A stretch of DNA of 14,566 bases from Syntrophaceae bacterium PtaB.Bin038 (GTDB lineage Bacteria; Desulfobacterota; Syntrophia; Syntrophales; UBA2192): contig MVQS01000433.1 in assembly GCA_002067855.1 (NCBI GenBank), forward strand, positions 1-14,566. Direction: 5' to 3'. The notes under the pieces are model-generated. The model had not been told where the DNA came from, searched no databases, and worked only from the letters and a program-made list of their open reading frames with translations. Positions 1 to 7,803 of the stretch are shown here, piece by piece. The position numbers and the translations under genes are program-made. Positions within the stretch are counted from its first letter, which is position 1. Every line of letters starts with the position of its first letter.

Positions 1-5
1 CGCCC

Positions 6-68
6 AACGGATTCCTCCTTTTCTTTTGATTTCGCCAAATCTAAGAAAGAGGAATCCGTTTTGTTTTG
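6..68 (+). terminator. Long imperfect hairpin followed by T-rich tract, possible terminator
   Basis: AACGGATTCCTC (6-17) is perfectly complementary to GAGGAATCCGTT (49-60), a 12-bp stem. The interior can partly pair again, with GATTT (28-32) against AAATC (37-41) around a CGCC loop. A T-rich stretch (TTTGTTTTG) follows directly on the plus strand, as expected for an intrinsic terminator of a gene ending left of the window. An alternative is a fold-back artefact at a contig end, because the hairpin sits at the very edge, but the interior mismatches argue against a simple one. Confidence 0.45.
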
Positions 69-671
69 CAAGAGGGTAAACGAACCAAAATCAGAAAAAG
101 CGCTGAATCACGTAAACTCGTTACAAAGCCCAAATTTACGATCATGAACGAGCTCCTGCGCAACGAGGACCTGTCGAGGTATGAATATGTCCTGATGACG
201 GACGATGATGTCGTCTTGCCCGAGAACTTTCTCGATGAGTTCATCCCTCTGCAAAGGCGACTTGAATTCGTCATTGCCCAGCCGGCTCGAACATCGAATT
301 CCTACATCGATCACCCCATCACGGAGCAGCAGGGGGGAGTTCTCGCCCGGGAAACCCAATACGTAGAAATCGGTCCCGTGGTGAGTTTTCACGCGTCCGT
401 CTTCGACTTCGTCTTTCCCTTTGACCTCTCCTCTCCCATGGGGTGGGGATACGGCAATGTCTGGCCCTTTCTCCTCCGCGAGCGGAACATGAAAATGGGT
501 ATAATTGATAATACCCCTGTTGATCACAGTATCCGAAAGCCGGTGGCAAATTACGATTGGTCCACAGCAGATCGGCAGCGCAGGGAATACCTCCTGCAGC
601 ACAATCATTTTTCCACAGACGAATGCTTTGTCACAGTCGATGTCACCCCCGTCGAAGGAGACCGGTCATGA
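66..671 (+). CDS. Glycosyltransferase-like protein, apparently lacking its N-terminus
   Basis: The reading frame encodes about 201 residues. From about residue 22 it resembles the central and C-terminal part of a GT-A-type glycosyltransferase: an LMTDDDVVLP segment (a DxD-like metal and sugar-nucleotide site, residues 43-52), an EIGPVVSFH segment near residue 101, and an SPMGWGYGNVW segment near residue 123 similar to the GWG-D-W motif of such enzymes. Relatives usually have roughly 60-80 more residues carrying the first Rossmann-like strand. Here in-frame stops at 27-29 and 42-44 block any extension. The start is uncertain: a TTG at 66 has AGAGGA 12 nt upstream, and an internal ATG at 144 lacks a clear ribosome site. 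It could be a 5'-truncated remnant or a short divergent enzyme. Its stop overlaps the next start (ATGA), so the two are probably cotranslated. Base composition is lower in GC than in the flagellar genes. Confidence 0.55.
   Translation: MQEGKRTKIRKSAESRKLVTKPKFTIMNELLRNEDLSRYEYVLMTDDDVVLPENFLDEFIPLQRRLEFVIAQPARTSNSYIDHPITEQQGGVLARETQYVEIGPVVSFHASVFDFVFPFDLSSPMGWGYGNVWPFLLRERNMKMGIIDNTPVDHSIRKPVANYDWSTADRQRREYLLQHNHFSTDECFVTVDVTPVEGDRS
654..660 (+). promoter_or_regulatory. Ribosome binding site fixing the start of the giant glycosyltransferase
   Basis: GAAGGAG lies 7 nt before the ATG at 668 and inside the end of the upstream gene. It supports the start at 668 over the in-frame ATG at 557, whose extra 37 residues are Arg/His/Ser-rich, look non-native, and precede the first GT2 strand (residues 10-16 of the chosen protein). 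Confidence 0.75.
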
Positions 672-3600
672 CAAACGGTACGAATCTCCCTTTGATCAGT
701 GTCATTATCCCCACCTTCAACCGATCGGCCTACCTGCATCAGTCGCTACGCAGCCTCGTCAAACAAAGCATTCCCCAGAAGAATTATGAGGTTATAGTCA
801 TCGACGACGGCTCAAGCGATCAAACCCGAAACGTATGCAATCAGATGCGACGGCTGCTACCCCTGCGCTACTTTTACCAGAGAAACTCGGGCATCGCGGC
901 AGCGAAGAATCTTGGCATCTTCACCTCGAGGGCGCCTATCCTCTTCTTTTTCGACGACGACGACGTCGCAGACAAGAACCTGCTGCGTGAACACCTTCGG
1001 AGTCATAATGAACATCCCGACGAAAAAATTGCCGTACTGGGATATACCGCTTGGTCCCCAAAGCTCAAAATCACCCCCGTGATGCATTACGTCACGAATG
1101 TTGGACACTTGCTGTTTTCTTACTCCCATCTCGTGGACGGGCAGATTCTCGATTTCACTTACTTCTGGGGCGGTCGATCCTCCTGCAAGAGATCTCTTCT
1201 GGTGCGGCACGGCATCCATAATCAGGCCTTTCGGCTGACTCAGGACATCGAACTAGGCTATCGCCTGTCAAAAGTCGGCCTGAAGGTCGTCTTCAATCAG
1301 AGGGCCGTCAGCTTCATGATCCGTCCGGTGAGTTACGATGATTTCTGTAAGCGCTGCGAGGGGAAGGGGCGCTTCGCCGCACTGTTCGACCAGCTGCACC
1401 CCGACCCCGTAATCCACAAATATTGCAAAACCAGGAAGGCGGAGGAGAAGTGGGCCTTCGCGGAAAAGAACCTCGCGCGGAAGGTAGAGCGAGTCCGGGA
1501 ACTAGAAAACACCCTTCGGGCCGTCCATGACCATGGAGCGGGCAACGGTCAACTCGACGAACTGCACAAGCTCTATCGCTGGACGTTTGAGGCGTTTCGG
1601 CTCAAGGGGATCGTGCAGGAGAGACAATCTAGGCAGAGCGCCGCCTGCCTGCCTTCTCCGCAGACGCTATGCGCCGGGGATCGCGATTACCTGGATACGA
1701 AATGGGGCGACGAAGCGTTTACGCTTCCAAAAGTACGTACAAGCATTCTCGTCTGCGACCCCCTGCTGCCCATGTTCGACCGCGCATCCGGGTCCCTGAG
1801 GCTTTTCCACATCCTCAAGGCCCTTGTGCAGCTCGGCTACCACGTGACGTTCATCTCCAGGGACTCCGATCACGCGGAGCGTTACGTGCCGATCCTTCGG
1901 GATCTCGGAATCGAAACCTACGCCGGCGACCCGTCAGCCAAGGAGCATGCAGGCGCCCTGATCATCGCCCCCTTCGTGGACCTCGAGGGCATTCTCCGCG
2001 AGCGGCCGTACAGGGCGGCAATCCTTTCCTTCTGGCACCTGGCGGAGTATTATCTGCCCCTGATTCGCCGGTACTCACCGGACACCACCGTCATCGTCGA
2101 CAGCGTGGACATCCACTTCCTGCGGGAGATCCGGGAGGCCGAGTTGAAGGGAGACGAGCACCTGAAGGCCCGAGCCCTGGAAAACAAGGAGCGGGAGATC
2201 ACCGTCTACGGGAATGCCGACCGGGTCTGGGTGGTCACGCCCGACGACCGGAAGGCCATCGAGAGTCTCATAGGAGACGTCCCGATCGACGTCATCCCTA
2301 ACATTCATGAGAGAATCGGACACAGGAAGACGTACGAAGAGACGGCGGACCTGCTCTTCGTCGGCAACTTCAACCATCGGCCCAACATCGACTCCGTGGA
2401 ATTCCTCTGCGACGAGATTCTTCCCCTGCTGCAGACGGAATTGCCGGGCGTCAAGACATACATCGTCGGCAACAACCCGCCTGAAGCAGTCAAAAAACGG
2501 GCGTCTGATCGGATCATCGTGACCGGCTATGTGGAGCACATCGCCCCGTACTTGAAAAACGCCCGCATCTCCGTCAGCCCCCTCCGGTACGGCGCCGGCA
2601 TGAAGGGCAAGGTCGGCGAGGCGCTCTCGTGGGGGTTGCCGGTGGTCACCACCTCCATCGGCGCCGAGGGCATGGGTCTCGTGGACGGGCATGACGCCCT
2701 CATCGCCGACGACGCGGGGGAGTTCGTCTCGAAAGTGATTCGCCTGTACAACGACGCCGAACTCTGGAACAGGCTTTCGGCGAACGGGAAGCGAACGGTC
2801 GAATCGCAGTGGTCGCCTGAGGCGATCCAGAAACGCCTGGCCCTCGTTCTTCGGGATATCGACCGCAGGAACGAGAAGGTCTCCATTGTCATTCTCACCT
2901 TCAACGAGCTCGAGTACACGAAGCGCTGCGTCGAGAGCATCCGGAGGCACACGCCGGAGCCGCACGAAATCGTCTTTGTCGACAACGGGTCGACGGACGG
3001 CACCGTGAAGTGGCTGCGGCAGCTCATCCGTGACAATCCCGGATACCGGTTGATCGAAAACCGGGAGAATCTCGGCTTCGCCAGGGGCTGCAACCAGGGC
3101 ATCGAGACCGCCTCTGGCGAGTATGTCCTTCTGCTCAACAACGACACCGTCGTAACCGAGGAATGGCTTTCTGGGATGATGGACTGCCTGAGAAGCGTTC
3201 CCGATGCGGGCATCGTGGGCCCCATGACGAATCATATCAGCGGGATCCAGAAAGTGGATACCGCAGACTGCGATGCCCCGGAAGGCCTCGAAGATTATGC
3301 CCGTGACTTCAGGCGGAGAAACCTCCGCCGGCGCATCGAAACCAGGCGGCTGGTGGGTTTCTGCATGCTCTTCCGAAAGAGCCTGATCGACGAGATCGGA
3401 CCGCTCGACGAAAGCTTCGGAACCGGAAATTTCGAGGACGACGACCTCTGCGCGAGGGCGGCACTCGCCGGCTACCGCAACGTGATTGCCGGAGATGTCT
3501 TCATCCACCACGTCGGGAGCCGAAGCTTCATCGGAAACCGAATCGATTACGGATCGGCGATGACAGGAAACCGACGGATATACGCCGGCAAATGGCGGGC

Positions 3601-6600
3601 CCTAGAGCAGGAGGCCGAGGAAGGCAGGAAGATTCGCTCCCTGGTCGCCCGGGAAAGGGCCCGGGAACGCTTCCTGCGGGGAGATCTTCAGGCTGCCGTC
3701 GATCTCTGGCTTGCGGTGATCCGGGACATGCCTGAGGACCACCGGGCCTACCATGAGATGGCCGGGGGACTGATTCGGGCCAAGCGATATCGGGAGGCCC
3801 TCGAGGTGCTGACCGAGGCCCCTGCAAGCCCCGCACCCGAGGAGAGGCTCATCCTCGAAGGGCAATGCAGGGAGGGATTGGACGACCTGGACGCAGCGGA
3901 GGAGTTTGCCGCCAAGGCGCTCTCCGTCCGTGTCGATTGTTCCTCCGCACTGAATCTCAAGGGCGTCATTGCCTTCCGGCGGGGCGCCGCGGAGCAGGCA
4001 AGAGAATGCTTCGAGAAGGCGGTCGAGGCCGATCCGTCCTTTGGCGAGCCCCATACGAACCTGGGTGTGCTCGCCTGGGCTGAAGGGCGGCATGATGAAG
4101 CCTTCGAACTCCTGGAAAGGGGCTTCATTCTCACGCCGTGCGATTCGGACCTTGCCGAGCGCTACCATGCCGCGGCGGTCGCGATCGAAGCCCAGGCGCG
4201 GGCGGAACGGGCATTTCGCGAAGCCCGGAGCCTCTACCCCGCGAGCCGCACGATCGCCTTCCTCCTGATCGACCTGCTGCTCTCGCAGGGAAGATTCGAA
4301 GAGGCTATGGCCCGGATCGAGGACGCCATGGATGCCTTCGAGGCGGACGACGGCTTCATCGCCGCGGCACTCGCGGTTCGGGAGAAGATCGGGCCTCATG
4401 GCGCCGGCAGGCGCCCCGGCGTGTCGCTCTGCATGATCGTGAAAAACGAGGAGAAGAACGTCGTGCGCTGCCTGCGCAGCGTGAAGCCCGTGGTGGACGA
4501 GATCGTCGTCGTGGACACGGGCTCGACGGACCGGACGCGTGAACTCTGCCGGGTTCTCGGCGCGAAGGTCCACGATCACCCGTGGACGGAGGACTTCTCC
4601 GCCGCGAGAAACGTCTCGCTCGAGAAGGCTTCCGGCGACTGGGTCCTCGTCCTCGACGCCGACGAGGCGCTCTCGCAGAGGGACTACCCGACCCTCCGGA
4701 AGGCCGCGCGCAAGGCACCGAAGAAGCCGCGGGCCTTCACGATGGAGACGCGCAACTACCTGAACCTCACGCAGCAGACCGGGTGGCGGGCCAACGTGGG
4801 CGAGTATCCCGCCGAGGAGGCGGGCAGCGGCTGGTTCCCGAGCGAGAAGGTGCGGCTCTTCAGCCGGGACGCCCGCATCCGCTTCGAAAACCCCGTCCAC
4901 GAGATCGTGGAGCCCTCGCTTCGCAGGCTCGGGGTGAAACCGGAGCGGCTCGCCGTGCCCGTCCACCACTACGGAAAGCTCGACGCCGAGAAGGCCCGCG
5001 AAAAGGGCGAGGCCTACTACGCCCTCGGAAGGAAGAAGCTCGAACAGGGAAACGGCGACGTGGAGAGCCTGCGGGAGCTGGCCGTGCAGGCCATGGAGCT
5101 CGGCCGCGTCGAGGAGGCCCTCGACCTCTGGACGAGAGTCGCCGAGCTGCGTCCGGACATGGCCCGCGCCCACGTGAACCTGGCCCACATCCACCTCGAG
5201 CACGGGCGTTACCCCGAGGCCCTCGAGTCCGCCCGGAAGGCCCTGGCGCTCGACCCGGGGATGAAGGAGGCCGGCCTCAACTGCGCCCTGGGGGAGTTCT
5301 ACGCGGGGGACATCGCGGAGACCGTGCGCATCCTCGAGGCTCTCCTCGAGAGGATCGGGGCCTACCCTGCGGCAGCGGGCCTGCTCGCGGCGGCCCGCAT
5401 CGTCCGGGGCGAGAGGGATCAAGCCTTGGACTGCATCGAGGAACTGCGCAGGCAGGGCTTCGGGGATCTCACCTTCCTGCGCGAGTGCGCCGCGAAGCTC
5501 GAGTGCGCGGGCCGGATTCCCGAGGCGGCCGCCTTGCTTTCCTTCCTGGGCCCCGCCCAGGCGGACGATCCCGTGCCGGGGACACCCGTGCCGACAGAGA
5601 CGGACCGGGCGGCGACCCCCTGCCCTTCCCTGTCCCTCTGCATGATCGCGCGCGACGAGGAAGCGGTGATCGGCCGGGCCCTGTCGAGCGTCCGGGAGGC
5701 GGTCTCCGAGATGATCGTCGTGGACACGGGGTCGAAGGACCGGACCCGGGAGATCGCCCTCGAGAAAGGAGCAACGGTCTTCGATTTCCCCTGGTGCGAC
5801 GACTTCGCGGCGGCCCGGAATTTCGCCCTCTCCAAGGCGACGGGGGAGTGGATCCTCGTCCTCGACGCGGACGAGGCGCTCTCCCCCGCGGACGCGATGC
5901 GTCTGAGCCCCATCGTACAAGAGGCTCCGGACGACATCGCCGGATACCTCATCCTCACCCGCAACTATTCGGCCGAGATGAACACGGAGGGATGGACACG
6001 AAACGACGGCCGCTATGCCGCCGAGGAGGAAGGTCCCGGGTGGTATCCGAGCACGAAGGTCCGGCTCTTCCGCAACGACCCCCGCATCCGCTATGCGGGG
6101 GCCGTCCACGAGATGATCGAGCCGGCCCTGACGCGTCACGGGTTCCGCTGGGTTCCCTGCGACGTGACCGTCCATCACTACGGTCCCCTGGCCGGCAGGA
6201 GCAAGGGCGAGATGTACTACCGTCTGGGACATAAGAAACTCGCAGAGGCCGGAGACCCCCGGGCGCTCTACGAGCTGGCCGTCCAGGCCGGGCGGCTCCG
6301 CCGCTTCGACGAGGCGATCGACCTGTGGGAGCGCTACCTGTCTCTCGGCTCGACGGAGGATCTGCCCCTGGCTCACCTGAATCTGGGGCATGCATTCCTG
6401 GAAACGGGCCGGTACGGCTCAGCCGCCGACGCCTGCGCCAGGGCCCTTGCGCTCGACCCGGGCCTCAAGGAGGCCTCGCTGAACCTGGCCATGGCCGAAT
6501 TCTACGAGGGCCGTCTCGAAGAGGCTGCGGGGCGGCTTGAAACCCTCCTTGCACGGACAGGAGATTACCCACCGGCAGCGGCTCTTTTCTGCGCCGCCTG

Positions 6601-6901
6601 CCTGGTCACAGGCAAATCCGAAAAGGCTGAGGCGCGAATCCGTGCTCTTTCGGCGCAGGATATCAATCCGGCCGCGTTCTTCCAGGTTTACGCATCGCGG
6701 CTTCGGGCATCCGGCCGCACGGACGAGGCCGAAACCCTTCTCGAGACGGCACGCCGTCTTTGGGAGGACGAGCTGAGAACCCGCGGCCTAGAGAACGGCC
6801 CCGGGGACGTGGCGCAGGTCATGTCGGCCGTGGAGGCCGAAATCCCGCCGGTCCAAACCGCATGCGACCGATACCGTCGGGGCGAATCGCGACTGCTCTG
6901 A
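668..6901 (+). CDS. Giant multidomain glycosyltransferase (GT2-GT4-GT2-TPR-GT2-TPR-GT2-TPR), 2077 aa
   Basis: Five glycosyltransferase domains lie in one chain. Domain A (GT2, about residues 10-240) has SVIIPTF, DDG at 46-48, an acidic DDDD at 96-99 and QDIE at 192-195. A charged helical linker (about 240-350) follows. Domain B (about 357-733) is GT4-like, with the SPLRYGAGMKGK...GEALSWGLPVV acceptor and nucleotide region from residue 637. Domain C (GT2, about 738-985) resembles rhamnosyltransferases: VDNGSTD at 771-777, NND at 824-826, EDDD at 923-926. Helical TPR-like repeats fill about 990-1245. Domains D (from 1252) and E (from 1655) are GT2 of the TPR-linked, SunS-like type, with VDTGS and LDADEA (DAD at 1330-1332 and 1733-1735) and a VHHYG end, each followed by TPRs. 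All five keep recognisable catalytic motifs. No signal peptide or membrane helix is evident, so a cytoplasmic enzyme is likely. It overlaps the previous gene by ATGA and ends before a terminator. Stepwise glycan assembly on a protein, plausibly flagellin, is inference from the neighbouring flagellar genes; cell-surface polysaccharide synthesis is the alternative. Confidence 0.88.
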   Translation: MTNGTNLPLISVIIPTFNRSAYLHQSLRSLVKQSIPQKNYEVIVIDDGSSDQTRNVCNQMRRLLPLRYFYQRNSGIAAAKNLGIFTSRAPILFFFDDDDVADKNLLREHLRSHNEHPDEKIAVLGYTAWSPKLKITPVMHYVTNVGHLLFSYSHLVDGQILDFTYFWGGRSSCKRSLLVRHGIHNQAFRLTQDIELGYRLSKVGLKVVFNQRAVSFMIRPVSYDDFCKRCEGKGRFAALFDQLHPDPVIHKYCKTRKAEEKWAFAEKNLARKVERVRELENTLRAVHDHGAGNGQLDELHKLYRWTFEAFRLKGIVQERQSRQSAACLPSPQTLCAGDRDYLDTKWGDEAFTLPKVRTSILVCDPLLPMFDRASGSLRLFHILKALVQLGYHVTFISRDSDHAERYVPILRDLGIETYAGDPSAKEHAGALIIAPFVDLEGILRERPYRAAILSFWHLAEYYLPLIRRYSPDTTVIVDSVDIHFLREIREAELKGDEHLKARALENKEREITVYGNADRVWVVTPDDRKAIESLIGDVPIDVIPNIHERIGHRKTYEETADLLFVGNFNHRPNIDSVEFLCDEILPLLQTELPGVKTYIVGNNPPEAVKKRASDRIIVTGYVEHIAPYLKNARISVSPLRYGAGMKGKVGEALSWGLPVVTTSIGAEGMGLVDGHDALIADDAGEFVSKVIRLYNDAELWNRLSANGKRTVESQWSPEAIQKRLALVLRDIDRRNEKVSIVILTFNELEYTKRCVESIRRHTPEPHEIVFVDNGSTDGTVKWLRQLIRDNPGYRLIENRENLGFARGCNQGIETASGEYVLLLNNDTVVTEEWLSGMMDCLRSVPDAGIVGPMTNHISGIQKVDTADCDAPEGLEDYARDFRRRNLRRRIETRRLVGFCMLFRKSLIDEIGPLDESFGTGNFEDDDLCARAALAGYRNVIAGDVFIHHVGSRSFIGNRIDYGSAMTGNRRIYAGKWRALEQEAEEGRKIRSLVARERARERFLRGDLQAAVDLWLAVIRDMPEDHRAYHEMAGGLIRAKRYREALEVLTEAPASPAPEERLILEGQCREGLDDLDAAEEFAAKALSVRVDCSSALNLKGVIAFRRGAAEQARECFEKAVEADPSFGEPHTNLGVLAWAEGRHDEAFELLERGFILTPCDSDLAERYHAAAVAIEAQARAERAFREARSLYPASRTIAFLLIDLLLSQGRFEEAMARIEDAMDAFEADDGFIAAALAVREKIGPHGAGRRPGVSLCMIVKNEEKNVVRCLRSVKPVVDEIVVVDTGSTDRTRELCRVLGAKVHDHPWTEDFSAARNVSLEKASGDWVLVLDADEALSQRDYPTLRKAARKAPKKPRAFTMETRNYLNLTQQTGWRANVGEYPAEEAGSGWFPSEKVRLFSRDARIRFENPVHEIVEPSLRRLGVKPERLAVPVHHYGKLDAEKAREKGEAYYALGRKKLEQGNGDVESLRELAVQAMELGRVEEALDLWTRVAELRPDMARAHVNLAHIHLEHGRYPEALESARKALALDPGMKEAGLNCALGEFYAGDIAETVRILEALLERIGAYPAAAGLLAAARIVRGERDQALDCIEELRRQGFGDLTFLRECAAKLECAGRIPEAAALLSFLGPAQADDPVPGTPVPTETDRAATPCPSLSLCMIARDEEAVIGRALSSVREAVSEMIVVDTGSKDRTREIALEKGATVFDFPWCDDFAAARNFALSKATGEWILVLDADEALSPADAMRLSPIVQEAPDDIAGYLILTRNYSAEMNTEGWTRNDGRYAAEEEGPGWYPSTKVRLFRNDPRIRYAGAVHEMIEPALTRHGFRWVPCDVTVHHYGPLAGRSKGEMYYRLGHKKLAEAGDPRALYELAVQAGRLRRFDEAIDLWERYLSLGSTEDLPLAHLNLGHAFLETGRYGSAADACARALALDPGLKEASLNLAMAEFYEGRLEEAAGRLETLLARTGDYPPAAALFCAACLVTGKSEKAEARIRALSAQDINPAAFFQVYASRLRASGRTDEAETLLETARRLWEDELRTRGLENGPGDVAQVMSAVEAEIPPVQTACDRYRRGESRLL
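4421..6832 (+). repeat. Tandem duplication of a GT2+TPR module inside the giant gene
   Basis: Unit 1 (4421-5629) and unit 2 (5630 to about 6832) encode the same domain series. The landmarks SLCMI, VVDTGS, LDADEA and VHHYG recur exactly 403 codons (1209 nt) apart, so there is no net length change across the catalytic half. The TPR landmark LALDPG is 401 codons apart, so only a two-codon difference occurs there. Similarity is also visible in DNA, for example CTCGTCCTCGACGC followed by GACGAGGCGCTCTC in both units. The right boundary is approximate. Confidence 0.85.
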
Positions 6902-6966
6902 TCGAACCTCCGCCGCGTCTCGCGCCGAAGGCCGGGAATGGTGCAACCCGCCACCGCGTTGAAGCC

Positions 6967-7007
6967 AAAAAGAAGGGGCGTCCGACCGCTCGGATGCCCC
7001 TGTTTTT
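6967..7007. terminator. Bidirectional intrinsic terminator between convergent operons
   Basis: An 11-bp stem (6975-6985 with 6990-7000, one G-U pair on the plus strand) closes a CCGC loop. It is followed by TGTTTTT on the plus strand and by TTCTTTTT on the minus strand. It sits in the 129-nt gap between the giant glycosyltransferase (plus) and flaF (minus) and can end both transcripts. I see nothing else in this gap. Confidence 0.88.
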
Positions 7008-7030
7008 ATACTCGCTGTGGGTTTTCGTCC

Positions 7031-7420
7031 TCAGTCATCCACGTCTCCCGCGGGGGACCCCCGCAGGCCGGCGGCCAGGTTGAGATTGATGTTGATGACG
7101 GCATCGAGCTTGGCCGGATCGGGGTAGGCCATGACCTCGAAGATGCGCCGGTCGATGAACCGGCTCAGGGTCAGGATCTTCTGACGCAGGTCCACGGGCA
7201 TCGGGTGATCCTTCCTCGTGATCTCCCCCTGGAAGATGCTCCACACGAGCTGGTTGTAGCGGAGCGCCTCGGTGAGCATGCCGTTGCTGCCCCCGCGGGT
7301 CCAGTTCTCCTGGCAGTCGCGGAGCATGAGGGCCGCCTTCGTGAGGACCGCCGCTTCCACCTCGCGGTCCGACATGACCATCTTATGGGTGTTCTGATAG
7401 GCCTGAACCTGCGTCTGCAT
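7031..7420 (-). CDS. flaF: Flagellar biosynthesis regulator FlaF
   Basis: The product has 129 aa. It shows the FlaF pattern: AYQ near the N-terminus (residues 7-9), a helical segment with SDREVEAAVL, and the core ALRYNQLVWSIF (residues 52-63). FlaF is known mainly from Alphaproteobacteria, where it supports flagellin secretion and filament assembly and works opposite FlbT on flagellin expression. The start at 7420 has GAGGAGAGG about 10 nt upstream and lies 38 nt inside the 3' end of flbT, an unusually long overlap. The AYQ motif sits close to the N-terminus as in relatives, so I keep this start. It is the last gene of the flagellin transcript and ends just before the shared terminator. The C-terminal tail (GSPAGDVDD) is short and polar. 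Confidence 0.88.
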   Translation of the reverse strand: MQTQVQAYQNTHKMVMSDREVEAAVLTKAALMLRDCQENWTRGGSNGMLTEALRYNQLVWSIFQGEITRKDHPMPVDLRQKILTLSRFIDRRIFEVMAYPDPAKLDAVININLNLAAGLRGSPAGDVDD

Positions 7421-7799
7421 GACGGATCAACCTCTCCTCTTCGTTGATGAGTTTCCGGGTCAGCTTGAGGGCCTCGTAGTAGCGCCCCCCCACGATTTGC
7501 TCATTGACGGCATCGATGAGATCGAGCAGGCTGGGAGCAGCCCCGACGATATCGCGGACGAGGGCCCAGTAGGTGTCCTGGTGCCCCTCGAGGTTGCCGC
7601 CCTCCACGTACATGAGCTGGATCAGGAAGTACATCCGCTTGCACGGGGTGTCGGCCTCCTCGAGGCTCATGATGTTCTTCCCCCGGAGGATCGGGACGTT
7701 GTTCTCGAGGACCCATTCCGACCGCGCGTCCCCGTTCCGGACGACGGCCCCCCCCAGGATGAACCGCTCCCGCGGCTTCAGCTCGATTCTCAGGGCCAT
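7383..7799 (-). CDS. flbT: Flagellin mRNA regulator FlbT
   Basis: The product has 138 aa, a normal length for the family. Its FlbT signature includes MALRIELKPRERFILGGAVV at the N-terminus, NNVPILRGKNIM (residues 33-44), EEADTPCKRMYFLIQLMYVE (47-66) and GRYYEALKLTRKLI (105-118). In Caulobacter FlbT binds the flagellin mRNA leader and promotes its decay when hook assembly is incomplete. The gene follows the flagellin-like gene after 4 nt (TGATCCCATG) with no strong ribosome site, so translational coupling is likely. Its own end overlaps flaF by 38 nt. The flagellin two genes upstream has a structured leader of about 150 nt that is an obvious candidate target. Confidence 0.92.
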   Translation of the reverse strand: MALRIELKPRERFILGGAVVRNGDARSEWVLENNVPILRGKNIMSLEEADTPCKRMYFLIQLMYVEGGNLEGHQDTYWALVRDIVGAAPSLLDLIDAVNEQIVGGRYYEALKLTRKLINEEERLIRHADAGSGLSEHP

Positions 7800-7803
7800 G
7801 GGA

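Noticed and set aside
557..667. In-frame upstream ATG that would add 37 residues to the giant glycosyltransferase
   Set aside because: The extra residues are Arg/His/Ser-rich and lie over the coding end of the upstream gene in another frame. The ATG at 668 has GAAGGAG at 7 nt and the ATGA overlap.
3602..6391. Very long open frame on the minus strand (929 codons) opposite the giant gene
   Set aside because: It is a GC-rich antisense shadow: low-complexity, Arg/Gly/Pro/Val-rich translation without recognisable domains, while the plus-strand frame has clear catalytic motifs.
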